The translations under genes were made by a program, and so were the position numbers. This document shows, in pieces, positions 18,540-27,133 of a stretch of DNA of 64,000 nt (its first letter is position 1; every line of letters begins with the position of its first letter). The notes below the pieces were generated by a model that was not told the origin of the DNA, made no database searches, and was given only the letters and a program-made list of their open reading frames with translations. Origin of the DNA: Neorhizobium petrolearium (GTDB taxonomy: Bacteria > Pseudomonadota > Alphaproteobacteria > Rhizobiales > Rhizobiaceae); NCBI RefSeq assembly GCF_017873175.1, contig NZ_JAGGJW010000002.1, positions 186,001-250,000 on the forward strand, read 5' to 3'.

Positions 18540-18833
18540 TCAGGTATCACTGGCGGGTAAATTCGGGGCGGCATCGGCGCGTAGACCGTCGCGTCGACTG
18601 CCGTCCTTTGAGTTTTTGATGCTGGCCGCCTCTGATGAAATGTTCTCTTCGCGAAGCTTCTTTTCGCGACGCACCAGGTAAAGAACGCCGATGAAATAAC
18701 CGACCTGCAGAAGTAGGGCACAGATCAATGTCTGTATAAACGCCGTATAAAATGATCCGCTCATAAAATACGCAGACACCGCAAAAACGATCAGTACCCC
18801 TGTCATGCTGACAAAGACGCGCGGTGCGTACAT
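18540..18833 (-). CDS. exoX: exopolysaccharide production repressor ExoX
   Basis: 97-residue small inner-membrane protein. Two hydrophobic helices (about 5-25 and 30-53) are followed by a charged, polar tail. In S. meliloti the ExoX:ExoY ratio sets EPS output, with ExoX acting post-translationally as an inhibitor. Length, topology and position next to, and divergent from, exoY match that protein. The ATG at 18833 has an excellent GGAGGA ribosome-binding site. Confidence 0.9.
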   Translation of the reverse strand: MYAPRVFVSMTGVLIVFAVSAYFMSGSFYTAFIQTLICALLLQVGYFIGVLYLVRREKKLREENISSEAASIKNSKDGSRRDGLRADAAPNLPASDT

Positions 18834-19561
18834 ATTTCCTCCTCCCGAACTTAAACTTGCTCAGTTCATCGATCTTTCGGCTCCTCTCCCAATGGAACAA
18901 CCATAGGAGCCTGCAGGAGAGGATTCAAGTTTCCTATCTCAATTATGTCAGGCTATTGGTGAAACTTTCGTAAGGTTTCGCAAGTTCCGTGAAAATATAG
19001 CTCGTCATAGCGCCTGATACCCCTGTACCACAATGCTTACGCCTCGTTTTTGCCACATTTTAGCCCGGTTTTGCCGCGTTTGGAACAATTCCCTAGTTGC
19101 GTCGGGTAGAGTGGCCGGTTATGCGATCAACTTTTGTTACAAAGCTTAAGACGGCACATCTACGATTATTGCAGCGCAGCATTGTATTGCGGCGCAGCAG
19201 GGCTGGGCCTTTGGTCCTAAGTGCAAGCTACTTTGGTCCCGCTCTCAAAGAAGCACGGTCGGGTGTAGCTGGGGCGACGACGAGAGGAAGGGTTGGAAAT
19301 AACCAGACACCACTGAAAACTATTCACCGGGGACAAGATTTTACATACGAAAATTAGTATTCCCAAACATAGAAGCCAACTGCCTTCAAGTTAAGCGGTG
19401 TCCTCCCAAGCCGCCCGCCCGGCGGGGGCTGCCAGTCGGAAATCCCCGCGCAAAAAATTTGACTGGCATCAAATTCCGAACACAGACTTATTATCACATT
19501 GGCACGAAATAACGCGCCGCAATGGCACCGACTATCGCAAAACCTAAATGGAGTTAACTCT
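18834..19561. other. 728-base exoX-exoY divergent control region
   Basis: No convincing gene. An 86-codon rightward frame starting with TTG at 19097 has no family resemblance. The stretch is A/T-rich with scattered GC islands. It holds a tandem pair of the GCRGCGCAGCA element (19168-19199), a GCCACATTTTAGC sequence near 19050-19070 that partly mirrors one upstream of exoH, and a GC hairpin near 19408-19425. Promoters for exoX and exoYFQ must lie here; I could not assign -35/-10 boxes with confidence. Confidence 0.6.
19168..19199 (+). promoter_or_regulatory. tandem ATTGCRGCGCAGCA repeat upstream of exoY
   Basis: ATTGCAGCGCAGCA (19168-19181) and ATTGCGGCGCAGCA (19186-19199) form a direct repeat with an 18-base period. 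The core 11-mer GCGGCGCAGCA also appears twice upstream of exoH. Direct repeats are typical of OmpR-family regulator sites, so a ChvI-like regulator is one candidate; this is inference only. Confidence 0.4.
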
Positions 19562-20242
19562 ATGAAGTCAGCGACACGTTCGGCAGGTTCGCCGTTTTCA
19601 AGCCCAGACCAAGCCGACTTGGCTTTCCCGACCGGTGGCTTGGCAAAACGCACCTTCGACATAACCGCAGCCGCTCTAGCCCTCATCCTTTTCAGCCCGA
19701 TCTTTCTGATGATTGCGGCGCTGGTGAAGTTTTCCGACAATGGCCCGATCTTCTACGGGCATCGTCGGATAGGCCATAACGGCCGGTCATTCAGATGCCT
19801 CAAGTTCCGCACGATGGCTGTCAATGGCGACGAGGTCCTGCGAAACTATCTGAACGCCAACCCACAAGCAGCCGAAGAGTGGCGGGCCACCCGCAAACTC
19901 AAAGTCGACCCGCGCGTGACGGTTGTTGGGACAGTGCTACGCAAACTCAGCCTCGATGAACTCCCGCAGCTCATCAACATTGTTCGAGGTGAAATGAGCG
20001 TGGTCGGTCCAAGACCCGTCGTCGATGAGGAACTGAACCTCTACGACAGCTTTGCCGCTTATTACCTTCGGACCCGTCCGGGGCTTACGGGTCTCTGGCA
20101 GATCAGCGGCCGCAACGATGTCTCCTACGAAACCCGCATCGCTTTCGATACCCAATACGTCCAGAACTGGTCGCTTCTCGGCGACTTCGCAATCATTGCG
20201 AAAACGATTCCCGCCGTTTGCCTGGCACGCGGCAGCTACTGA
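19562..20242 (+). CDS. exoY: undecaprenyl-phosphate galactosephosphotransferase ExoY
   Basis: Priming enzyme of succinoglycan synthesis, transferring galactose-1-phosphate to the lipid carrier at the inner membrane. From ATG 19562 it is 226 residues, the length I recall for S. meliloti ExoY. A membrane helix (about 30-55) is followed by the sugar-transferase signatures CLKFRTMAVNGDE, LDELPQLINIVRGEMSVVGPRP and RPGLTGLWQISGR. The frame is open to 19499, but homology starts at the chosen ATG. It opens the rightward exoY-exoF-exoQ unit and is the expected partner of ExoX. Confidence 0.95.
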   Translation: MKSATRSAGSPFSSPDQADLAFPTGGLAKRTFDITAAALALILFSPIFLMIAALVKFSDNGPIFYGHRRIGHNGRSFRCLKFRTMAVNGDEVLRNYLNANPQAAEEWRATRKLKVDPRVTVVGTVLRKLSLDELPQLINIVRGEMSVVGPRPVVDEELNLYDSFAAYYLRTRPGLTGLWQISGRNDVSYETRIAFDTQYVQNWSLLGDFAIIAKTIPAVCLARGSY

Positions 20243-20355
20243 TCGTTCGCCTTCTCTTGCCACAGAAGAAATCCGAAATCCCTGTCCGCGGCCGGTTTCG
20301 GAAAAATGATGCTCCCCAAGCGTGGACGCAACCGCGCGATTTGAGGAAAAGTCAA

Positions 20356-21606
20356 ATGCAGATACGAACCGCCTCCGCATGGAGGATTTTATGCTTTCTG
20401 GTTGGAGCGCTTCTTGTCATATCGACGGAAAGCGCCGCAGCGGATGAAACCGGATATCAACTCGGTGTTATGGACAAGCTGCGCATTCGGGTGGCTGAAT
20501 GGCAGCCTGCCGAGGGCACTGTCCGAAATTGGGACGCGATCAGCGGCGATTATACGATCGGGCCAACGGGTTCCCTCTCGCTACCCTTCATCGGCGACCT
20601 CGCAGCTGCGGGAAAGACGACCTCCGACGTGGCAAAAGCCATCGGTGAAGAGCTGCGCAGCAAGTTCGCGTTACGCAATTTGCCATCGGCCTCGGTGGAG
20701 ATCGCTGAGTTCCGCCCGGTTTTCGTAACCGGTGATGTCGATAGGCCCGGCGAATATCCCTATGGCCCCAACCTGACGGTTCTGAAGGCCGTCAGCCTCG
20801 CCGGCGGGCTCCGCCGGTCCGATGCGGGACAACGTTTCGCCCGCGATTTCATCAATGCTCGCGGCGACGCGGTTGTCTATGATTCCGGTCGGAGCCGACT
20901 TTTTGCCCGTCGCGCCCGCCTGCTTGCGGAAGTCGCCGGCGCCGATGAACTGAAGGTCCCGCCGGAGCTTCAGAATGTCGCAAATGCCGACCAGCTTATC
21001 GCTAGCGAGGCGGCGCTCATGAAATCCCGGCGGGATCGTTATGAAACTCAATTGAAAGCATTGGCCGATCTCAGGGAACTGCTCGAAAAGGAAGTCCAAT
21101 CGCTAGCCCAGAAGTCCGAGACACAAAAGCGTCGGCTGCAGCTTGTCGCCGAGGACCGCGACAAGATGGCCAGGCTGACCGAACAAGGCCTTGCCACTTC
21201 CAGCCGGCGCCTGACGGCCGAGGAGCGGGCAGCCGATCTCGAATCGAACATGCTGGATACGGATACGGCAGCACTTCGCGCCAAGCAGGACATCAATCAG
21301 GCCAATCAGGACGAAATCAATCTGCGTAATGACTGGGAGGCGCAACGCGCCAAGGAACTGCAGGATACCGAAGCCGAGCTCGAAAAACTCGGGCTGCAGC
21401 TCGGCACCAGCCGCGAATTGATGTCGGAAGCGCTGGCCCAATCCGCTGAAGCGCTGAAATTCGATCCCACCGGCAAGGCTGCCACCATCAAATATGTCGT
21501 GGTGCGGGACCAAGGAGAAGGGCCGAAGGAAGTCATGGTGAGCGAGAACGACAGGCTCTTGCCCGGCGATGTCATCAAGGTCAGTTCCGAGCTTTTGATG
21601 CAATGA
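20356..21606 (+). CDS. exoF: polysaccharide export (OPX/Wza-type) protein ExoF
   Basis: Periplasmic/outer-membrane export protein of 416 residues, needed with ExoY for succinoglycan assembly. A signal peptide is visible (hydrophobic core LCFLVGALLVIS, cleavage near SAAADE). A poly-export domain follows (YQLGVMDKLRIRVAEW... YTIGPTGSLSLPFIG), then an SLBB-like segment (VFVTGDVDRPGEYPYGPNLTVLKAV) and a long coiled-coil C-terminal region (about 225-375). ATG 20356 is chosen for its GAGGA site and because the signal peptide starts there. exoQ follows 7 bases later. Confidence 0.93.
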   Translation: MQIRTASAWRILCFLVGALLVISTESAAADETGYQLGVMDKLRIRVAEWQPAEGTVRNWDAISGDYTIGPTGSLSLPFIGDLAAAGKTTSDVAKAIGEELRSKFALRNLPSASVEIAEFRPVFVTGDVDRPGEYPYGPNLTVLKAVSLAGGLRRSDAGQRFARDFINARGDAVVYDSGRSRLFARRARLLAEVAGADELKVPPELQNVANADQLIASEAALMKSRRDRYETQLKALADLRELLEKEVQSLAQKSETQKRRLQLVAEDRDKMARLTEQGLATSSRRLTAEERAADLESNMLDTDTAALRAKQDINQANQDEINLRNDWEAQRAKELQDTEAELEKLGLQLGTSRELMSEALAQSAEALKFDPTGKAATIKYVVVRDQGEGPKEVMVSENDRLLPGDVIKVSSELLMQ

Positions 21607-21613
21607 GGCGTGC

Positions 21614-22885
21614 ATGAGGATTGCCAAATCTGCGCTGATCGATCCGGCCCGCAATGAAGTCTACGGCGTGGCTGCGATCGCGCTTTCTTTCTTCGTGTTC
21701 GCCTATTCGAGCCGGTTGGGGCAGGTTTCCATCCTGGCCTATTATGCCGTTTGGTTTCCGCTCGTTCTGATCGATTATCGCCGCGTCCTCGGCAACTCCT
21801 TCCGATACCTGTGGGTATTCTCCTTCGCGCTGTTCTGTTTCCTGTCGGTGTTCTGGTCGGCGGCTCCTCCGGTATCGATGCGTGCATCCGTACAGTATCT
21901 GACGCACATCATCTGCGCATTGATCGCAATGCGGACGATGACCGTCGCCACTCTGTCGCGCGGCGCCGTCGCTGGATGCGGGCTGGTATTGCTGTATTCG
22001 CTTCTGTTCGGCACCTATCTCTACGATTCGCTTGATGGCACTTACAGCTTCGTCGGCGCCTTTTCCTCCAAGAATCAGCTCGGCCTTTATGCTTCGCTCG
22101 GCGTTTTCTTTTCCTATGCAACGGTGTTGATCTTCCGGGCGCGCGGTCTCTGGTTCATCGCCTCCGGCCTGATCGGCCTGCTTTCGGTCTATTCGCTCGC
22201 GGCGTCACAATCGGCAACATCCGTCATTACGACGCTTGGTGCCGTGGCTCTCTGTGTCGGTATGCAGGTCATCATGTTCTTTACGCCACAGAACCGGCGG
22301 GTATTCTTCGCCGCGTCCCTGATCATAATGGCAGTCGTCGGAGTTGGGGCACTGCAATTCGGCGCGATGGATGTGATCCTCTCCGTCTTCGGCAAGGATT
22401 CGACCCTGACCGGCAGAACCTATCTCTGGCAACAAGGCATTGCCGCAGCTCGCGATAACCCCTATTTCGGAATCGGCTATCAGGCCTATTGGGTGCCGGG
22501 GTTTTCCGAAGCGGAACGATTGTGGCAGGATTTCTACATCGCCTCGCGAAGCGGCTTCCATTTCCACAACACCTATATCGAAGCCATGGTGGAAACCGGA
22601 TTGGGCGGCACGCTTCTGCTTGCCCTCATTCTACTGACAACCGTCGTTAGTCACCTGAGACGACTGTTTACCATCGACAGGAACCCCGGATCGCTTCTCC
22701 TCTTCGGCATAGCCAGCCTGCTGCTGGTCCGTTCCTTTGTCGAGATCGACATCATGCATCCTTATCATATCGGCTCGTTCCTCCTCTATTTTGCCGTCGG
22801 GAAGCTGACGATCGTGCAGGCCCGCCTCTCCCGATCCTATTTCGATCAATATGTTTCCAGTCTGAACAGCGCCCATACGGGCTGA
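21614..22885 (+). CDS. exoQ: succinoglycan polymerase ExoQ (Wzy-like)
   Basis: Polytopic inner-membrane protein (423 residues, about ten helices) of the O-antigen polymerase/ligase type. It works with ExoP to join octasaccharide repeats, chiefly for high-molecular-weight succinoglycan. The conserved periplasmic loop near residues 255-325 (GRTYLWQQGIAAARDNP...FHFHNTYIEAMVETG) carries the arginine and histidine residues characteristic of this superfamily. It is tightly linked to exoF (7 bases). Confidence 0.92.
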   Translation: MRIAKSALIDPARNEVYGVAAIALSFFVFAYSSRLGQVSILAYYAVWFPLVLIDYRRVLGNSFRYLWVFSFALFCFLSVFWSAAPPVSMRASVQYLTHIICALIAMRTMTVATLSRGAVAGCGLVLLYSLLFGTYLYDSLDGTYSFVGAFSSKNQLGLYASLGVFFSYATVLIFRARGLWFIASGLIGLLSVYSLAASQSATSVITTLGAVALCVGMQVIMFFTPQNRRVFFAASLIIMAVVGVGALQFGAMDVILSVFGKDSTLTGRTYLWQQGIAAARDNPYFGIGYQAYWVPGFSEAERLWQDFYIASRSGFHFHNTYIEAMVETGLGGTLLLALILLTTVVSHLRRLFTIDRNPGSLLLFGIASLLLVRSFVEIDIMHPYHIGSFLLYFAVGKLTIVQARLSRSYFDQYVSSLNSAHTG

Positions 22886-22937
22886 ACGCTTATCGGGGGC
22901 GCGGACCGCCTAAACCCCGCGCTGAAGGATACCCAGG

Positions 22938-23951
22938 ATGCAGACGCTCTACTCAATTCAGTACCTGAGGGCATTCGCAGCGATCGCCGTCGTGATCTTT
23001 CATGCCGGCGAGCGCACCGGCTTGCATTTCACGATCGGCGCGGCCGGCGTCGATGTCTTCTTCGTGGTCAGCGGTTTCATCATGGTGGCTCTCAGCGACA
23101 GCCGGCCAGTCAGCCCCGCCGATTTCTTCCGTAGCCGCCTTCAGCGCATCGCACCGGCCTATTGGGCCGCGACTGCGGTCATGATCATCGGTGCGGTTAT
23201 CGGGCTTTTCCCGAACCTGAAACTCAACCTCGAGCATATGCTCGGATCGTTCTTCTTCATCCCGGTAACGTCTCCAAGTTCGGGAAACCTATGGCCGGTA
23301 CTGGTGCAGGGGTGGACGCTGAACTACGAGATCTTCTTCTATGCGGTATTCGCGCTGATCTTGTTTCTGAAACCCGCCTCACGGCTCCCGGCCCTGGCCG
23401 TCCTGTTCGGCCTGCTTGTCGCCGCCGGAGCCTTGCTGCAGCCGGCGAGCCCGATCATCGGCTTCTATACGGCACCGGTCATCCTCGAATTCGTCGCCGG
23501 AGCGGCGCTCGCAAAATTGTGGCGCGGCGGATATTTACCATCCCCCTTGATCGGCCTTTTTCTCGTAGGCGCGTCGATAGCAGGCTTTACTGCGATCCAT
23601 CTGCTGAAGCTTGAATTCGATGCCTGGTCATGTGGACCGCTGGCGGTGATGCTCGTGTCAGGAGCGCTGGCCGTTGAAGCCAGCGGTAAGCTGCCGAAGC
23701 TTCCCGCACTCACCTATCTCGGCGACAGCTCCTATTCCATCTATCTCTGGCATACTTTCGCCGTTTCCGTCGTGGCACAGGTTGGCGTCTCGTTATCGCT
23801 CGCGGCTCCGGCAATCCTTTTTGCAGCCGTCGTACTCGGTACACTCGTGGGCGTCGCCGGCTACGAGTGCCTGGAAAGGCCCGTTCAATTCCTTCTCAAG
23901 GGGAAAAGGTCCTCTCTCTGGCGTCTTCCGATCCGTCGGCCGGCCAGATGA
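22938..23951 (+). CDS. exoZ: succinoglycan O-acetyltransferase ExoZ (acyltransferase 3 family)
   Basis: Multi-pass inner-membrane acyltransferase (337 residues) that acetylates the succinoglycan repeat. It begins SIQYLRAFAAIAVVIFHAGERTG, with the family histidine, followed by DVFFVVSGFIM and RLQRIAPAYW motifs. It lies 52 bases after exoQ on the same strand. It is distinct from the ExoH succinyltransferase of the same superfamily. exoB (UDP-glucose epimerase), which follows exoZ in S. meliloti, is absent; the next gene is convergent. Confidence 0.92.
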   Translation: MQTLYSIQYLRAFAAIAVVIFHAGERTGLHFTIGAAGVDVFFVVSGFIMVALSDSRPVSPADFFRSRLQRIAPAYWAATAVMIIGAVIGLFPNLKLNLEHMLGSFFFIPVTSPSSGNLWPVLVQGWTLNYEIFFYAVFALILFLKPASRLPALAVLFGLLVAAGALLQPASPIIGFYTAPVILEFVAGAALAKLWRGGYLPSPLIGLFLVGASIAGFTAIHLLKLEFDAWSCGPLAVMLVSGALAVEASGKLPKLPALTYLGDSSYSIYLWHTFAVSVVAQVGVSLSLAAPAILFAAVVLGTLVGVAGYECLERPVQFLLKGKRSSLWRLPIRRPAR

Positions 23952-24059
23952 ACTGAGCTTCGAAATACTCAGGCCGCAGCTTGTGGCAAGCCTAGACTTT
24001 TTATCTCATACCGAATTGAGACCAATCCGTTTCTTCGTGGACCCCACAGACCCTTGAGC

Positions 24060-24968
24060 TCATCGTGGCAGGGGATAAAGGAGCTGCCCGTCCTCTTCGC
24101 CTCGCGGAAATGCGCCTTCACGGTTGCGTTTTTCCGATTGTTGATAACCAAGCGGGCTGATGCCGATATAGCGCTTGAACATGCGGGAGAAATAATAGGC
24201 ATCGGAATATCCCGAAAGCTCTGCCGCGCGCTTGACGCTGCAACCGCCAGCCATCAGCCCCATGGCTCTCTCCATCCGTTTGAATTCCTGGAATTTGTCC
24301 GGGGTCCATCCAACGCGCTTGCGGAACTCGCGCTTGAAATAGTCGAGATTATAAGGCGCCGAATTCAGAGCGCGTTCCACGATTTGATCGTTGAGCGGAT
24401 CGGCGGCAATCTGACTTGCCGCTACCATGATGGAAAATGAAAGCGCGTCGGGATTGTTGACGTTACCGACCGATTGCTCTCGCCATCCGATATGTGCCTG
24501 CTCGATGAATTCGATCAGAAGGAACATGAAAAGATGATGCTGCAGGAGTGTGGTGGAATAGGGCGGCGAATTGTCGTGGTAGTAGCGCGTCAGCGGCTCG
24601 ATCATATCCCAGCGGGCGAGAGCAACGGACCGCTTGAGATGCATCTGGGAGATCATGTCCAGCCGACCGAAGAGGTCGAGCATGAAGTGTTGGGCAATTC
24701 CCGTATAAGGCTCCTTCGAGGTCGAATAGCCGATGAAGTGCGTGTCCGCCGGCAACAGCATCGCCCGACCCGGCGACATGAGGATTGCCTCTCCGTCCAC
24801 CTCGTAATGCGCCGAGCCCGTCAGGCAGATGATGAGATCATGGACACTGTTCGACTTGTCGACGCTCCAGGTGTGGGAGTGCTGCATCCTTATGGTTGAA
24901 CGCGTGAGTGTCAGGGCAAGTGCACCCATCGGAATCCCGGCGAGCACGCTACCTTCAATTTTGTCCAT
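24060..24968 (-). CDS. AraC-family transcriptional regulator, probable pectin/oligogalacturonide locus activator
   Basis: 302 residues. An N-terminal cupin-like effector domain (HSHTWSVDKSNSVHDLIICLTGSAHYEVDG) is joined to a C-terminal AraC double helix-turn-helix (about 190-285: DYFKREFRKRVGWTPDKFQEFKRM... AAELSGYSDAYYFSRMFKRYIGISPLGYQ). It is divergent from the ABC transporter-GH28-GH105 operon, which makes it the likely substrate-responsive regulator of that operon. The N-terminal histidines may bind a metal or sugar. The exact inducer cannot be deduced. Confidence 0.88.
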   Translation of the reverse strand: MDKIEGSVLAGIPMGALALTLTRSTIRMQHSHTWSVDKSNSVHDLIICLTGSAHYEVDGEAILMSPGRAMLLPADTHFIGYSTSKEPYTGIAQHFMLDLFGRLDMISQMHLKRSVALARWDMIEPLTRYYHDNSPPYSTTLLQHHLFMFLLIEFIEQAHIGWREQSVGNVNNPDALSFSIMVAASQIAADPLNDQIVERALNSAPYNLDYFKREFRKRVGWTPDKFQEFKRMERAMGLMAGGCSVKRAAELSGYSDAYYFSRMFKRYIGISPLGYQQSEKRNREGAFPRGEEDGQLLYPLPR

Positions 24969-25332
24969 CTTTTTCCCCGAATTTGTCGATTTGATCTCTC
25001 CGACAAGATGAGATTATCAGTGCGGGAACCAAGACCTCAACACGTTTGAAGGCCGGATTGGGAGGAAATGGCGTTAGATTTTTCAGGAGCCCGCAGTCGT
25101 TGCGGGCGCCGCGGGATTTCTGTGCCAAAAATACGATGCACAATAAGGGAAGTATCTCTTCGTTTAATATTGCCCTCGGCAGGGGCGCGCGCAACGGGCC
25201 GGCGAAACTCATGGGCGACCTTGCCCAGGGCAGAACGTTCGCCCTGCTCATCCGGATTTCTGCCCCCTGCCAGATCATCGATAGATCCCAGCACCGGGAG
25301 GCCGAAGCGCTGGCAAAGTCGAGGACAGCGGC
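24969..25332. other. 364-base regulatory gap between araC-type gene and ABC operon
   Basis: Contains the divergent promoters. A GCCCGCA/TGCGGGC hairpin lies at 25089-25107. A rightward open frame (TTG 25046, or ATG 25135, to TGA 25336) overlaps the permease start as ATGA, but its product matches nothing I know and its start lacks a good ribosome-binding site, so I leave it uncalled. No clear AraC half-sites were identified. Confidence 0.5.
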
Positions 25333-26217
25333 ATGAGCGGAGAAAGCCGGTTCCTGGGTCTTTTTTATCTATCGCCCTACGTCATCGGGCTGCTGATCTT
25401 CACGGCCCTTCCATTCGTGGCATCGTTCTACCTGAGCTTCACCAATTATAACCTGATGAACGAGCCGATCTTCACCGGCTTGGCGAACTACATCAAACTC
25501 TTCACCAACGATCGGACCTTCCGCAAATCGCTCTGGGTGACGCTCGTCTACGTCTTCACGACCGTGCCGCTGAAGCTCGCCTTCGCGCTCTTCATGGCGG
25601 TCATCCTGAATTACAAGCTGAAATTCATCAACGTCTTCCGCACGGCCTATTACGTGCCGTCCATCCTCGGCGGCTCGATCGCGATCGCCGTCTTGTGGCG
25701 TTATATCTTTGCGGATGTCGGCCTCGTCAACATGGGCCTGAACCTGATTGGCTTCGAATCCGTCAACTGGTTTGGCGATCCGACCAATGCGCTGTTCACG
25801 ATCACTCTGCTGAGGCTCTGGCAGTTTGGTTCGGCGATGGTGATCTTCCTGGCCGCACTTCAGAGCATCGACAGGACGCTTTATGAGGCTGCCGCGATCG
25901 ACGGCGCCGGCCGTTGGACAAGCTTCGTCTATATCACTCTGCCGCTCATCACACCGGTCATCTTCTTCAACCTGATCATGCAGATGGTCCAGGCCTTCCA
26001 GGAGTTCAACGGCCCCTACATCATCACGCAAGGCGGCCCGCTGAAATCCACCTATCTCCTGCCGCTCTATATCTATGATGAGGCCTTCAAGCGTTTCGAC
26101 ATGGGGTATGCCTCGGCAATCGCCTGGGTCCTCTTCGTCATCATCATGCTGCTCACTCTCGCGGCCTTCTGGTCCTCGCGCCACTGGGTCTACTACGCCG
26201 GCGACAAGAGGAGCTGA
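25333..26217 (+). CDS. sugar ABC transporter permease (MalF/UgpA-type)
   Basis: 294-residue inner-membrane permease of a carbohydrate ABC importer with six predicted helices. The cytoplasmic EAA loop reads YEAAAIDGAGRWTSFVYITLPLITP (about residues 180-204), the docking site for the ATPase. It is first in a four-gene transporter set (permease, permease, ATPase, binding protein) that continues into pectinolytic enzymes. The substrate is therefore probably an oligogalacturonide or rhamnogalacturonan oligosaccharide. A weak GAGGA precedes the ATG. Confidence 0.92.
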   Translation: MSGESRFLGLFYLSPYVIGLLIFTALPFVASFYLSFTNYNLMNEPIFTGLANYIKLFTNDRTFRKSLWVTLVYVFTTVPLKLAFALFMAVILNYKLKFINVFRTAYYVPSILGGSIAIAVLWRYIFADVGLVNMGLNLIGFESVNWFGDPTNALFTITLLRLWQFGSAMVIFLAALQSIDRTLYEAAAIDGAGRWTSFVYITLPLITPVIFFNLIMQMVQAFQEFNGPYIITQGGPLKSTYLLPLYIYDEAFKRFDMGYASAIAWVLFVIIMLLTLAAFWSSRHWVYYAGDKRS

Positions 26218-26219
26218 TC

Positions 26220-27128
26220 ATGACCGAACACGTGCTTTCCAATACCGCGCCCACGGTCGGCGACATTGACACCGTGAACGCACGCGAAATGCGCAGCCAT
26301 CGGCTCAGCGTGGCATTTCGTTATGCGCTGCTGGCCGGAGTGGGCCTGCTGATGCTCTATCCGCTGATCTGGCTGATCGGCGCATCCTTCAAGACCAATT
26401 CTGAGATCTTTGCCAATCCCGGGTTCTGGCCCAAGAATCCGACACTTGACGGCTATATCAAGGGCTGGAAGACGTCGACGCCCTATTCCTTCGGCACGTT
26501 CTTTTTGAACACGCTCTGGATCGTCGTCCCCAAAGTGATCGGCACGGCCATCTCATGCACGGCAGTCGCCTACGGTTTTGCTCGCTTTGAATTTCCGTTC
26601 AAGAAGCTGCTCTTCGCCTCGCTGATCGCGACATTGCTCTTGCCAAACGTGGTCACCCGCATTCCGCAATACCTGCTCTTCCGCGACCTCGGATGGCTCG
26701 ATAGCTTTCTGCCGCTGTGGGTACCCTCGGCTTTTGCAGGAGACGCCTTTTTCGTCTTCATGCTTGTGCAGTTCCTGCGCGCCATTCCTCGCGACATGGA
26801 AGAAGCCGCCCGCGTCGATGGCGCCACCACGTGGCAGGCGCTGATCTTTATCGTCGTGCCGCTGCTCATGCCGGCGCTGATCTCCGTCTGCCTCTTCCAG
26901 TTCATGTGGACGATGAACGACTTCCTGGGGCCACTGATCTACATCTCGTCGGTGGACAAATATCCGGTTTCGCTGGCGCTGAAACTCTCGATCGACACCA
27001 CGGAAGCGTTCGAATGGAATCGCGTGCTCGCCATGTCCGTCCTGACGCTGACGCCGGCGCTCGCCGTCTTCTTCCTCGCGCAGAAATATTTCATCGACGG
27101 CATCTCGTCCGGCGGCATCAAAGGATAA
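26220..27128 (+). CDS. sugar ABC transporter permease (MalG/UgpE-type)
   Basis: 302-residue second permease, with six helices and the EAA loop EEAARVDGATTWQALIFIVVPLLMP. It starts 2 bases after the first permease stop. A polar N-terminal extension of about 35 residues precedes the first helix. It forms the heterodimeric channel with the upstream gene product. Confidence 0.92.
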   Translation: MTEHVLSNTAPTVGDIDTVNAREMRSHRLSVAFRYALLAGVGLLMLYPLIWLIGASFKTNSEIFANPGFWPKNPTLDGYIKGWKTSTPYSFGTFFLNTLWIVVPKVIGTAISCTAVAYGFARFEFPFKKLLFASLIATLLLPNVVTRIPQYLLFRDLGWLDSFLPLWVPSAFAGDAFFVFMLVQFLRAIPRDMEEAARVDGATTWQALIFIVVPLLMPALISVCLFQFMWTMNDFLGPLIYISSVDKYPVSLALKLSIDTTEAFEWNRVLAMSVLTLTPALAVFFLAQKYFIDGISSGGIKG

Positions 27129-27133
27129 TCGAC

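Noticed and set aside
19097..19357. 86-codon frame in the exoX-exoY gap
   Set aside because: TTG start, no ribosome-binding site, no recognisable protein, and it lies across the tandem regulatory repeat.
25046..25336. 96-codon rightward frame overlapping the first permease start
   Set aside because: No family resemblance and no ribosome-binding site at its possible starts; kept only as a note in the region description.
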